A stretch of 64,000 nt of DNA, taken from positions 1 through 64,000 of the forward strand of contig SEMN01000094.1 in NCBI GenBank assembly GCA_005408345.1, read 5' to 3'. The position numbers and the translations under genes are program-made. Under the pieces are notes generated by a model, which saw only the letters and a list, made by a program, of their open reading frames with translations, did not search any database and was not told where the DNA came from. Shown here in pieces: positions 10,453-20,525 of this stretch. Each line of letters begins with the position of its first letter. The stretch's first letter is position 1. Source of the stretch: Macquaria australasica (taxonomy: Eukaryota > Chordata > Actinopteri > Centrarchiformes > Percichthyidae).

Positions 10453-13400
10453 CCTCCCACTATCACGGTCAGTGCAGATGAAGTGTGTGAACATGTGCCA
10501 GCACTCAGTATCATAGCCTTATTGTCCTGACCTTGCTGTTTATTGTCTCTTTTTTTATTATCATGTATTGGCTTCAAGTAATGAAATACTGCAATTTGTC
10601 TGGCCTGTCACATTCAGTGTTAAAACATTCAGTGTGCGCGACCGCTTTACAGCCGACTCCTGACAAATCTCTTTACATGCTGGCAGCAGCTGAGGGCACG
10701 CCGGCGTTTGATCCTCCCTGTGAAAGGTTAACCTGAGTTTGATTGAATGTTAAAACCCACCGATGTGGCTTCTTTGACCGCAAACGGGAATCGGCATAGC
10801 AAGCTGAGCGCAACTAATCGATATGTGGTGGTGGAGGGGAAAATACCCGAGTTGTATTCTACACTTGTAGCCAATAAGAACAAATAAGCACTCTGGAGCC
10901 TGCTTTTTCTTTTTAATACCTGCACCTCAGAGGGTAAAACACGCACAACCTTGCCTTTGGCTGGTCTTTTTTTCTTTCCACGTGTGGATTTTTTTTATTA
11001 TAGATAAAACAAAAGCAGCATACATGAGCTGACACGAAGGCAGAGAGAGGCTATAAATAAAAGGAAGGCAGTGAGCTTTGACAGCAGTATGATCTTCCAT
11101 CACAAACAAAAGCAGCAGAGTAATCCTGAAGGGCTTCTGCTAGAATCTTTTGATGTTTACAGAAAAATTGATTTCTTTACCCGAAAGCCAGTCTGTATAG
11201 GAAAAGTTCAAGCATGATTAATAGGTCTAGATGATTTTGGTACAATTTTTGGACTAGACTCTTTATGCTTCCTGTGCAGAAATTTGCATTTGAATTTCCT
11301 CAGAAATAATTTGAGGACAGATTACAGTTTGTAACCCGAGCGCTTGTAGCACAAAACACTGCACAGCTTGAATCCCTTGTCACCCGCTCTAAGCCTTTTT
11401 TGAAGACAGAAAAGAAAAACCCTGAGCTGCGGCAACTGTAATTACATTACAGTCCCACACAGCCACACACAGACACACACATACACACACACACACAGAC
11501 ATCGTTTTGAGCTCAGCAGGTCTGCCGGCTGCCGCGGGATGTTAGAGGCGTGTTGCTATGACGACTGAAAGGGGACACAGAGGAAGGGGGTTAGGGTAGG
11601 AGGTAGGAGGGGTTGTTTCGGAGGAAGGTGGTTGGAGATTGAGGAAGAGAGAGAGAGAGAGAGAGACACGCGCGCAGAGTTGCCGGTGTCTTGACAGTGC
11701 GTAGCAGCAGAGAACAGTAGAGGCAGACTGTTGGAGATCCACCAGGGGAATATTCAGAAACCTGCTGCTGGACTGAAGCATCACACAGACAGCGATTTAC
11801 CAGACGGCTGTGTGCATGGTAGGCAATGCTCAGAATGATAATTTTGTGCAAATCTTGAAGCCTTTATTTAAAAAATGTGATGTGTGTTCTGTGAGGAACA
11901 GGATGGAAGGCATCATGCATATTCACATGCTCTTGTCTGTCTCTGTTCCTGTTTTTCCTCTTTCTGCAATAGCAAATACTTTGTCATCACAGGAAGAGTC
12001 TGTCTCTCTGTACTGAAGTGAAGCCAGTTCTGTATCTTATTTAGCTATCAGAAATAAAAGAATTATAGGTATATGACAGCTGATTAGTAGAAAATCGGCC
12101 TCTGTAAAAGCACAGTCAATCAGCACAGACCGACTTAGCTTCAGATTCAAAGGCCATGTCAGGTTAGCACGTGTGTTGCATGAATGAAATGATGGACAGA
12201 TCGATTGAGAGAGAGATGTATTATGAAAGTCATGGCCATGTGGATGAATGGTACCAAGACAAACACTTGAAACCACTGCTGTGTGTGTGATTGTGAATGC
12301 GCACTTGATTCATTGTTTCATTATGTGGATGTTGTGGGTATATGTGCTTTGCTTTCACTTCCTCTGTGTGTGTGTGTGTGTGTGTGGCTTTGTCTCTGTC
12401 TGTGCAGTAATGATATTTATTGCAATCTTTGCAACTGGAGAGGGGGAGGGGTGTGGTGGAGTACAAAGCTTTATGCGGCTTTGTTTCTACTATTTCTTAT
12501 AGTTTCGGTGTGTGTCTGTGTCTGTGTGTGTGTGTGTGTGTGTGGAGGGGGTAGTACCACATGTACATCTAAGTTTCCGTTCCAGTTTGAAGCTGAGGCA
12601 ATGGGGCGTGCAGTTGCCATTTCCTGTCCCTTTTTGAAATTACATTTAATAATCTCTCTGTCTCTCTCAGGTCTGATGAGTACCTTGTCTGCCGGCTCAG
12701 ATATGCAAACTCCCGCTCTTGGCCCCCAGTTCATAGCGGGGCCCCAGGGTAAGGTACCTGGCAGGAAGAGAGGACGGCCTCCTATCCGTAAGCTGGAGTT
12801 CCAGAGTCACTACGTTGAGCCTCTGTCGCCTCTCAAGGTCCCGAAGAAGAGAGGCAGGAAACCTGGCTTTAAGGTCAGTCAGTCGTCATGATATTTATTT
12901 ATAATTCTTTGCTTCTGTGTGAGAGTTAACCAACATGTTTTGTTAACTGCGTGATACAGTGCTATATTTTAAAGCCATCTGAAAGCATTTCCTTCCTCAC
13001 AAAATGTTTGTAAAAGATAGTTTATGAATATATTAAAACCTGCATTGTTTACATCCATATTTACATAGCTAGCAGTCCTCTTCTTCTGTGCATTTTGCTG
13101 GTGCTTTGCTAGGTTTGTTGGCACGATACCACCAGCAACTGTCGATCAATGGTAGCATGAAAACGGTCGGTGGGACTGTGAATGTCACATATGTCCTCGT
13201 GTGCTAGCACCAAACAAATCAAGGACCCACTCATCAAAACAGTGCTCCATAGTGCCACTAGTGGTCAAAATTCAACTAGGTTCCTTTAATTATCACTGGT
13301 ATTGACACTGCTACCTGTACAAAATGTTAGTATTGGTATTACTTTTGTCATTAGTAATGGTATTGATATTGGTACTGGTATTGGTATCAATATCACTACT

Positions 13401-13756
13401 GATAATTACTATTATTATTGGTATGGTGCTGATATTTGTAGTGGGCGTACTGTTAGTTTGTTACTGTTTTCATCTAGTGCCACCAAAATTTCTACCCTTC
13501 TAACACTTAAATGGATGACGGAATATTTCTAAAACTAGTGGTCAAATCCCTACCTCAGGTATATTTGCCATCACAGCACACTGTGGCGCCACCCATTGGC
13601 CAAATGTTACATGTTTTTGCCCCACTAGTGGTAAGGATCTAATCATTTTGTTGTCTGATGTGTAATGAGAATTACAGTTATATGGAGCAGCCCGCATTCT
13701 TATATACGTTTGTTTCTTTCTTTTTCTTTTGTTTTTTAATACGGAAACACCATTGA

Positions 13757-13796
<40 letters not shown>

Positions 13797-14840
13797 CTTG
13801 TGTATGTGTGCAGCTGAAGCCCAGGATGGTGATGTCCCCACTAGCTAACTCTCCTCCCAGCAGCACGCCAGAACCTGCGATGGGCTCCCTCCCACAGGAT
13901 GCTGCTATTGTCCCCCACTCTGCCACGCCACAAGTCCTAACAGGTAACACCACACACGCTACACACATCTATTTTATAACATTGTCATAAACCCAAAATG
14001 GGTCTGTACAGAGTAGAAATCCTAATCAGGAAATGTAATGGTAAGAAAACAGCAGGGATATGATGTTAGAGAAGCAAGGTCTAATGACTTTCTTAAGCCT
14101 TAAGACCTGGAGCCATTCAATATGAGGAAGGTGGTCCTAATATTTTTATACTTATTATACGCTCACAGCTTGACTTGCTGGTGTGACTTTGTGGTATGAA
14201 ATGTGCCCCCCCCCCTCTTTTGTCTTTGTGTCTTATCTTTTTCATCCCTCTCCTATACTGCTCTCACTGTGACTTAAATTCAGTGCTATAATACACACCC
14301 CTGTCTCTACAAACGTCAGTGTGGTGTCTCTCTTCTAAATACAAAGATGACATGTTCTCTGTGATGAGATGTGCTTTTAGATGTAAAACATTACACTGTT
14401 GTGCATGTCTGCATGTTGAATCAAAAACAGTACTAGTGCCTATGGGTTTACTGTGTACATTTACATACTTTAAAATGAGAAAAAAACACCTTCAAACATT
14501 ACCCTACATATCTTCTTTCTTATTCCCTTTCAATCTTCTCGTCTAGCTCTCCTTTCCTGCTTAGGCTCTGGTGAAAATTGTTAATTCTTTCACAAAAGAA
14601 AATACATCACATACAGCCATCCTTTCTGTCTCGCTTTCATTTTTTTCCCCTTCCTTTTTTCCCCCTCATGATCTGTCCTGCTCTGAATAAGCAAATATTT
14701 AAAGATTGTCTTTAGCGTATTTGAGGTGGGAATGGGAATTTCATGTGTCAAGGACCAGCGGTTTGCTCTTTGTTCTTGCAAATCATGAAAAGTGTTTGAT
14801 GTCAGACTGTAGACATACAGAAGCGAAGCGTGCACACGCG

Positions 14841-14898
<58 letters not shown>

Positions 14899-15312
14899 CA
14901 TACACACTACAAACCAGTGTGCCCCCTGTGGTGCCACCCCAAACACATATGTAAATCATTCCTCTGGTGAAATAGAGAAGCATTTCAAAAATAGACCCTG
15001 TATTTTAAGGATATTTTTAAGGATACTGTCTAAGCAGTGTACATTCCCTTTCAAACACTGATATTTTTTTAACATAAATATATTAAAAAATGTATTATTT
15101 TGTCATCATTTATAGTATTTACATGTTTATTTACATGGTTTATTTAAGAATATTTGAGATGTTTGGATGTAAGAAAATAGTTAAGCTGTTGCAATTGACT
15201 CTAAAATATACAAGGATAGAGATAGTGTTATATTTTAATTGACAACAAACGATATGTGTATCTCAAGTATTAAAATATTAAGCATTTACTGTAGGATATG
15301 AAGGTAGTTCTG

Positions 15313-15355
<43 letters not shown>

Positions 15356-17649
15356 TGAATATATAAGCCTCCAAACTCACATGCGCAGATCTTATCACAT
15401 AATTGATTTTTCAGAATACAATACATTACGTTTGACCTTTGTGTGAGCACAAAGTAGGGGTAATTCAGAATCATCTCAGTGGAGTATTTCAATCTTATAA
15501 ATCTGTCATCAGGTAAATCCATAACTGCCCAGCTCTGGCATAACCAGCAGGCATCTACATTATTGACTAGCTGAAAAACGGTTGGCACAAAGGGAGCGGA
15601 TTCAGAGGATTTACTGACTACCTTTCAGAAGTTTCACATCCAAACACTTACAGGCTGAAGGGGCTTTAACACAGCTCACCTGTGTATTTATTTAACTCAC
15701 TATTTAAAGGGCATGAAAAATGTAACTGCTGTCTAATATAGTACATAAGTCTGCAGACGTTATATTGGCCTGAAAGCAACGTAAAATATTTGAACAGATA
15801 GTAGCTAACATGGTCATAAAGACAATGCTAACATAATGATGTTAAGCAAGTACAGTATAGCCTAATGTTTATTATGTTCATCTTTGTTTAGTGTGTGTTA
15901 TATTAGGGTTAGGTTAACATTATTAGCACTAAACACAAAGTATAGCCGAGGCTGATATGGGATGTCATTAGTTTTGCAGGTAAGTAAAAGTATCAGGTGT
16001 AAAATATTGATGGGGCGACAGGTGTGATCCTATAATCGCCCTGAAATACTGACCTAATGATGGCGGTGATAGCCACACTAAAAAGACAACATTTTCCAGA
16101 TGGGCTTGGCTTTAATGATGCCACTTCCTGTCGTTCCTCCTCCAGCAGAGACGCCAATGCCTGATGACTTCCTATGTGACCCACCAGTGGACTCCAAGCG
16201 CTACGCTGTAGATCCCAGCGACTCTGCCTTCAATGTCATGGCATCACAGTACCCACCAAAGCACTCCTATGGCTACCGCGGCAGCAGCTGCTCTACTCCA
16301 ATGGGCTTGTGCAGACAGGCATCGAGCCCAGGAAGCTTCCAGGAAGGAAACAGGAATGGTGAGGCTGTGTTATAGAGTCAGATGTACATTCACCACCACA
16401 CAAGTGCACAAGTGGTGTTATACAGTGCGGACCACATGTACTGTCACAGTAAACGAACACATTACAAGTATACATTTATTTCCTAGATCAATGCAGTGTT
16501 GCTTTATACATATACTGTATTTTGCTTTCAGTTACATGTTTTAAAAAGCTAAAGAGCTTTGTACCAAAGCCTTAAAGATCCTGTCCCATGGTCCAGCTGC
16601 ACAGGTGTTTCCAGCTGCACAGGTGTTTTGCCTGATTAGACCATATTTTAGTGCAGTGGAGGTGTGCCAAATGTGCTTGATGGACACCTCTCTCTATTTG
16701 CACCTGTTAAGGCAGGATAACTTGCACCTACTCAGTCTTATCGGTCTGTCTCGCACCCTAGCCCCGCCCAACTTAAACTGGAGCCAATCAGTCAGCTTAA
16801 TTAAAAACACCTGTGTGGTTGTGCAGAGCCTTTAATCTAGGAAACCCCTAAAAAATGCTGCACTCCTGGCTTCTGCATCGACCAAATTATTCATAATTTG
16901 ATTTTGAAGCATTTTGAACAATTAAGGTGGGAACTCTACCTAGAATATTGTTTGTATATTTGGGTCCCCATTATGTTAAGCATTTGAGCATCTTCACTCC
17001 GCCTGTTCCCCTGTGCTACCTAGCTTACAGTCCGATGCCAGACACTGGGGAGTGCAAGCGTCCTGCTGGTAAGGACCCGTCCAGCTGGGGTGTTGAGGAG
17101 GTCGTTTGGTTCATCAAAGATGCTGACCCCCAAGCCCTGGGACCCCACGCTGAGGCATTCAGGAAGCACGTGAGTCCAGACTACTTCATACTGTAGCCTA
17201 TGATACCGTAATACCAAATGTATTGGAACAGAGTTTTATATCCCAGCATGCATTGAGGCATTAGGCAGGGAGGGAACCCCTTGCAAGACGTAGTGACCAG
17301 GCTTTTCTTATCATAGCTGGAACAGCCTGAGCGCAGGATAGAATGGTTGGTATCAGCTTTATTTTATATAAAAGATGTTGCTTTTAAAATCTCTAAATTA
17401 ATAAGATTTTTTTTAAATTGAAAATACAGTACAGTATGTACATAAAGTTAAATGTGCAAACAGGTGGAAAAAAGTGTTATATTTTAGAATCTATTAGTCA
17501 TGCGGTTCTGTGATGTGTTTTAGGAGATAGACGGAGATGCTCTGCTCTTGCTGAAAAGTGAGATGATGATGAAGTATCTGGGACTGAAGCTGGGACCTGC
17601 GCTTAAACTCTGTTACCACATCGACAGGCTTAAACAGAACCGGTTGTGA
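7992..17649 (+). CDS. scml4: scml4 coding span: Sex comb on midleg-like 4 (spliced, 6 exons)
   Basis: Polycomb-group related nuclear protein. Joining 7992-8232, 12671-12873, 13814-13943, 16146-16358, 17024-17169 and 17524-17649 gives 1059 bases, exactly 353 codons, with every junction obeying GT-AG and phase (1, 0, 1, 1, 0). Domains in order are a degenerate MBT-like repeat, two basic AT-hook-like motifs (GRKRGRPP and PKKRGRKPG), a Ser/Pro linker and a C-terminal SAM domain ending close to the stop. The SAM domain normally mediates polymer-type contacts among Polycomb proteins. Human SCML4 is 414 residues; the shorter length here is explained by absence of the SLED domain between the second and third unambiguous exons. 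A 270-residue form starting at ATG 12676 is the alternative. The scml4 identity is firm from the linker and SAM matches; the N-terminus is uncertain. Confidence 0.8.
8345..9129. mobile_element. TIR-type DNA transposon (CAGTGGTGGAAGAAGTA family), non-autonomous
   Basis: The left end reads CAGTGGTGGAAGAAGTA and the right end is its imperfect reverse complement (TACTTAGTTACTTTCAACCACTG). Both ends contain the ACTTTAGTAAAAGTA / TACTTGAGTAAA type sub-motifs of a very common teleost hAT-like miniature element. There is no transposase. It is interrupted by a second repeat at 8527-8797, so it is the older insertion. No clear target-site duplication survives. Confidence 0.75.
8527..8797 (+). mobile_element. 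Retroposed interspersed repeat nested in the DNA transposon
   Basis: The insertion begins TCCATCCATTATCTATATCC and contains TTGCGGGGGGCTGGAGCC, TAACCTAACCTGCATGTC and AAAGGCCCCAGCCGGCCG, hallmarks of a ubiquitous fish repeat. It is flanked by an 11-bp direct repeat CTGTTATATTA at 8516-8526 and 8798-8808, a clean target-site duplication consistent with LINE-type retroposition. Compared with the full family as I remember it, a block of roughly 60 bases is missing after TGCATGTCTTTGGAC. A truncated relative is at about 41330-41390. Confidence 0.8.
9193..9264. repeat. (TG)n microsatellite
   Basis: TG dinucleotide run of about 36 units. A second run follows at about 9426-9485, only 160 bases away. 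Confidence 0.97.
9426..9485. repeat. (GT)n microsatellite
   Basis: GT run of about 30 units, part of a cluster with shorter CA runs at 9652-9674 and GT at 9763-9781. Confidence 0.96.
9490..11500 (+). other. scml4 intronic sequence, nothing coding seen
   Basis: It holds microsatellites (9652-9674, 9763-9781, 10379-10450, 11467-11496) and otherwise unique AT-rich DNA. Minus-strand open frames at 10728-10946 and 10927-11109 lack recognisable domains or splice context. Confidence 0.4.
10379..10450. repeat. (CA)n microsatellite, 72 bp
   Basis: Uninterrupted CA run of about 36 units. Confidence 0.97.
11500..11816 (+). promoter_or_regulatory. scml4: Candidate internal promoter and alternative first exon of scml4
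   Basis: The segment is GC-rich and CpG-containing, with a purine-rich tract (GA run 11650-11668), a CGCGCG cluster and a plausible donor at 11817 (CATG followed by GTAGGC). The next downstream acceptor, at 12671, is phase 1. A leader spliced here would be non-coding and the first in-frame ATG would be 12676, producing a 270-residue protein that starts shortly before the AT-hook motif. That resembles mammalian SCML4, which begins about six residues before the same motif. The ATG at 11814-11816 would read ATG GTC TGA after splicing and so would not encode a useful N-terminus. Promoter function is inferred from composition and position only. Confidence 0.4.
12364..12386. repeat. Short (GT)n microsatellite near the AT-hook exon
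   Basis: GT run, followed by a longer imperfect TG run at about 12509-12544. These runs create the long spurious open frame that starts at 12283 and reads through into the real exon. Confidence 0.9.
12671..12873 (+). CDS. scml4: scml4 exon with two AT-hook-like motifs
   Basis: The acceptor TCTCTCTCAG ends at 12670, and the exon begins GT CTG ATG in phase 1 and ends in phase 0 at AAG before GTCAGTC. It encodes GRKRGRPPIRK and, 29 residues further on, KVPKKRGRKPGFK. In human SCML4 the corresponding pieces are GRKRGRPS and KIPKKRGRKPGYK, so both basic motifs and their order are kept. Such R-G-R-P cores bind the minor groove of AT-rich DNA, and the clusters could also act as nuclear localisation signals. 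ATG 12676 is a plausible start for a short isoform. Confidence 0.93.
13302..13560. repeat. Degenerate GGTATT-type simple repeat
   Basis: Repeated GGTATTGGTATT / GATATTGGTACTGG units within the scml4 intron. Three occurrences of ACTAGTGGT in 13257-13632 hint at an older, diverged tandem unit. The 76-codon open frame here (Ile/Gly/Thr-rich) is a product of this composition. Confidence 0.55.
13814..13943 (+). CDS. scml4: scml4 linker exon (conserved STPEP / SLPQDAA segment)
   Basis: Acceptor TGTGTGCAG ends at 13813, phase 0 at the start (CTG AAG CCC), and donor ACAG followed by GTAACAC leaves phase 1. The translation contains SPLANSPPSSTPEP and SLPQDAAIVP, which match human SCML4 residues just before its SLED domain (STPEPDLSSIPQDAATVP). 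In mammals the protein continues directly into VCLYINK of SLED. A phase-1 end is just what a G|TN valine codon of SLED would need, so the exon boundary is the ancestral one. Confidence 0.93.
13944..16145 (+). other. scml4 intron where the SLED exons would be expected
   Basis: About 2.2 kb of AT-rich sequence with (CA)n at 14844-14892, (GT)n at 15318-15352 and a C run near 14206. I looked along the plus strand for SLED hallmarks (CLYINK, FGP, ACIDCA, GYGGE, SFDG) with flanking splice sites and found none. No gap characters are present. The intron also contains several open frames over CA repeats, which are not genes. Confidence 0.6.
14844..14892. repeat. (CA)n microsatellite
   Basis: CA run of about 24 units followed by a short AT/TACA transition. 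Confidence 0.95.
16146..16358 (+). CDS. scml4: scml4 exon between SLED position and SAM domain
   Basis: It begins and ends in phase 1 (donor AATG followed by GTGAGG). The acceptor is a tandem CAGCAG, so use of the first (exon from 16146, adding Ala) or second AG (exon from 16149) changes the protein by one codon; both keep the frame. The segment SKRYAVDPSDSAFNVM corresponds to MNRYSVDTSASTFN of human SCML4, and the rest is a low-complexity Ser/Tyr/Gly linker. It joins in frame to the 13814-13943 exon with no SLED between them. Confidence 0.9.
16593..16628. promoter_or_regulatory. Perfect 18-bp tandem duplication with paired E-boxes
   Basis: CCAGCTGCACAGGTGTTT occurs twice back to back (16593-16610 and 16611-16628). 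Each unit has two E-box hexamers, CAGCTG and CAGGTG, giving four in 36 bp inside an scml4 intron. The duplication is certain; a regulatory role is only a suggestion. Confidence 0.5.
17024..17169 (+). CDS. scml4: scml4 exon encoding the N-terminal half of the SAM domain
   Basis: The acceptor is CTACCTAG ending at 17023; the alternative AG at 17030 would break the frame. The phase-1 start gives GCT TAC AGT, and the donor after AGG AAG CAC is GTGAGT (phase 0). The translation WGVEEVVWFIKDADPQALGP is nearly identical to human SCML4 (WTVEDVVWFVKDADPQALGP) and covers SAM helices 1-3. The upstream continuous frame starting at 16927 is intronic read-through. Confidence 0.95.
17524..17649 (+). CDS. 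scml4: scml4 terminal coding exon, C-terminal half of SAM
   Basis: Acceptor GTGTTTTAG ends at 17523. The phase-0 start GAG ATA GAC GGA encodes EIDGDALLLLKSEM, then KYLGLKLGPALKLCYHIDRL, then the stop TGA at 17647-17649. This matches the end of human SCML4 almost residue for residue and includes the SAM helix-5 region (LGLKLGPALKL) that forms one face of the SAM-SAM contact. The stop is 5-6 residues after the domain, as in human. Confidence 0.95.
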   Translation, partial: EIDGDALLLLKSEMMMKYLGLKLGPALKLCYHIDRLKQNRL

Positions 17650-19045
17650 TTTGCTACAGAGGAGCCAAACCCCCTGATCACCTACCACTAAAACTGTACC
17701 AGCGCGGATTCTCTCAGACTTTCTCAACCATCAGCAATACATCGTGAACGCCTTTTGGATTCAGATTGCGCACTCGACAGCTTTTACTGCGCCTGCACCA
17801 CATTTTGTTGACAAATTGGAAATGTTGACTGTACATATTGAGACTATTTGCAGCTGAAGCAATTATTTCATCTCCATCATCGTTTACGGGGTATCTGAAT
17901 GGCTTTAGATTGTAAATAGTTTGGCTCGACGCAGATGGCAGCTACTGTATACTGAAACGTGACCTGTATTGACGTCCACTCTGCAGTCTGCACACAGCTT
18001 ACTGCATCTGACTCTCAACAGCATGCATTTATGCAGATCTTAATCATGCATACCTCTGGAGACCTACAGAGACAGGGAGCTTAACAAACTTGTATGGTGC
18101 TTTACCTCGATACTCATATTTAAACTTAAAGAAGTCTTTAGGTTAAGGTACAATGCTGCTGCAGTTTTAAAATAATAGTTAGTTGTAAACTGATGATAAT
18201 GTTGACCCAGGTATAACTCCTAGACACAAACTGTAACAAATAACTGATCTCTCAAATGCTTCAGCAAGTATTGAAATCTTTTGAATGTTTTTGAAATCTT
18301 TTGACTTTGACCTTTTAGCTAGTGTGAGCCACTCTTGAGTAAAACCAAATTAAGATGAATTATTCCTAATTTAAGTGAGAAATCCTGACCCAAAGATGAG
18401 ACTCTCTTTTTCTCCATTTTATTTTGTATCAAGGCTTTATCTTAATATTAAAACATGAGAAACTGCATTAGAAACAAATCACACTCCAGAAAAGTGAAAC
18501 AAAGTGATTTGCTAACGTGAACATTTTTTTATGCCACAAACCACAGCACAGCACAACAGCGAAGCGGTAAGTCGTTACACCAATCAGAGGTGCGTATAAT
18601 CACACAGCGTTCAAAATGACAGGAAGTAAAGGAGACAAACACTGGGGTTTCTCATGATGTTCTCATGAATTGTATAACATGTTACATTGAGTAGCAGGCC
18701 ACTTCGCAGCCTACCTAGTGAAGCTTTTGTTTCACTTGGGGTTGCAAAGTGGTATGAGAGAAAGCAACCTGTAGCAAACTCATACAACTTGGTGCTCACT
18801 GAAACGGTTACTGCCACTACAACCACAACACTTAATCACTGTCCTCACACACTTCGTTATCTCTATGTGACTTCCAGATAAAGCTACAGTTTATATTCTT
18901 CTCATACAATACCTCTTCAGTCATTTTGATTGTGGTTTTGTTTTGCCTAATGATAAAGCTGAATTTCGTCTCCAAACTGTAAAAAGTGACAAACTATTGA
19001 GTAAAATGTCTTGAGCATTAAAAATAAATCTTTTTTGCAGCCACC
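17650..19045 (+). other. scml4: Putative scml4 3' UTR
   Basis: No coding potential. AATAAA at 19023-19028 is the first convincing polyadenylation signal after the stop, which would give a 3' UTR of about 1.4 kb. A direct repeat of TTGAAATCTTTTGA occurs twice near 18268-18303. The end point is uncertain; AATAAA near 20243 is a more distal option. Confidence 0.5.
19023..19028 (+). terminator. scml4: Candidate scml4 polyadenylation signal
   Basis: AATAAA followed by a T-rich stretch (CTTTTTTG), the first good signal downstream of the scml4 stop codon. Confidence 0.45.
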
Positions 19046-19365
19046 AAAATACAGTTTTGTCATATAGAATTGTACAAACAACAACTTGTAAACCCATTAA
19101 TGATCAATCACATGCAGTATATGACAAACTTGTTCAACTTGTGGTTAAACACAATGGTTTTTTTTTTTTTTAGAACTTACTGTACAGTACTTGTTACTTT
19201 AATATTTTGTGTTCTATGTGTTTTGCTTAAATTTGTTAAAGTCAGTGTGCCACATACTTACGTGAGTAGGCTACAGCATGTATGTCTATGTATGAATTCT
19301 GTATTTCATGACAGTCTTGAGCCCTAGTGAGCTATGGGCTGATTTCACATTTTATTTCCCAATTT

Positions 19366-20101
19366 ATGAAGGTATATTTGGTGCAAAACACCTGAGCACC
19401 TGTGACAGTGGAATTTGTAGCTGGAATTATTTGTTGTTTTCTCGTTTGGGTGCCAAGGCAGACAGTTGGCATCCACGACGTTGCATTACTGCCACCTTCT
19501 GGCCACCCCTGGCTCTACAAATGTATTACGCTACAAGTACACAAATCACTTTTGCTCCACATTTACTGAGATATATGGTGCAAAAGTGAGAGCGCGCGGA
19601 ACTTGTCATTTGTGAGCGAAAAAACAGCATTTGAGGCTCGTAGCGGCAGATTCAAGCAGTTGTAGCTATTGACTTGTGTTTGTGATAGAAATGTATCCAA
19701 GAAAAACAAAATATATATTTGTGAGAAAATATTCTACAGGTGTGCAACTCTCATTGCATGGATGTGCAAATTTTGTTGATGACTTCACATTTTTTATACG
19801 GGTGTGTGAATGTGTTTTGCACCATATTCACTGCAGCAACTGTAGCACAAATGTGAGCGTATGATTTTCTTAATTTGTGATTCATAGCAGAGGATTTGTG
19901 CACCTGCAATGGAGAATTTGAGATGGTGTAACTGCTGCGTTGTGTTTGTGGGAGAGAAAAGAATTCTCCAGGTTTGCTACTTTGTAAAGCATTTTTCTCT
20001 GTGACTTCAAATTTACTGTTACACATGTGTGACTATTTTCTACCACTACAAATTCCACTGTCACAGGTGCGCAGGTGTTTTGCACCAAATATACCTTCAT
20101 A
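19366..20101. mobile_element. Non-autonomous TIR element between scml4 and mtln
   Basis: The left arm (about 19366-19420, starting TGAAGGTATATTTGGTGCAA) is the reverse complement of 20047-20101 with about one mismatch over more than 50 bp. Internal sequence carries several scattered TTTTGCACC/GGTGCAAAA and CACAAATGTGAG-like motifs but no transposase. The length, about 735 bp, suits a MITE-like DNA element. No clear target-site duplication was found, so the exact ends are approximate. Confidence 0.65.
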
Positions 20102-20300
20102 CTGTTTCCCCAAACTAGAAATTTCCAAATGTTTTCCACAAGTTTTTATCATGCCTGTGAGCCATATTTAATCAATTTTCACTCTCAAATGACCTTCCTT
20201 TTCTTTTTAATATGTTTTTTAAAGCATACTTTTTCCAGACAAAATAAACCTTCTTGTTCAATGAAGTCTGACTTATTATTATCATCATTATTATCATTAG

Positions 20301-20323
20301 TAGTAGTAGTAGTAGTAGTAGTA
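20301..20323. repeat. (TAG)n trinucleotide repeat
   Basis: Eight near-perfect TAG units, preceded by ATTATT/ATC-rich low-complexity sequence. Confidence 0.9.
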
Positions 20324-20384
20324 GAAGTGATTATATTATAAGATGTATCAGATAAATCAATTAATTTTATTTGTTTGAACACTG

Positions 20385-20525
20385 GACGAGAACCTCGAAG
20401 TCGTGAGGGTTTCCGGACCTTTATTTTGGAGAGTGCGAGATTAACGTTGCTGTAGTATCGCGTGAGTAGAAGCGATTGACTTCCTGCGTAGACCTTCGTG
20501 CGCGTCTGCCGGGCCAGAGGTGAAC
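20385..20525 (+). promoter_or_regulatory. mtln: mtln promoter / 5' UTR
   Basis: A local CpG-rich island in AT-rich DNA lies immediately upstream of the mtln start. There is no TATA box at a useful distance and no ATG between about 20400 and the mtln start, so the ORF is the first in the presumed transcript. Confidence 0.55.

Noticed and set aside
12283..12891. A 202-codon plus-strand open frame
   Set aside because: Most of it reads through GT microsatellites and intron. Only 12671-12873 is a real exon, set by the acceptor at 12670 and the donor at 12874.
19866..20139. Overlapping open frames between scml4 and mtln
   Set aside because: They lie inside the TIR element 19366-20101 and have no motif.
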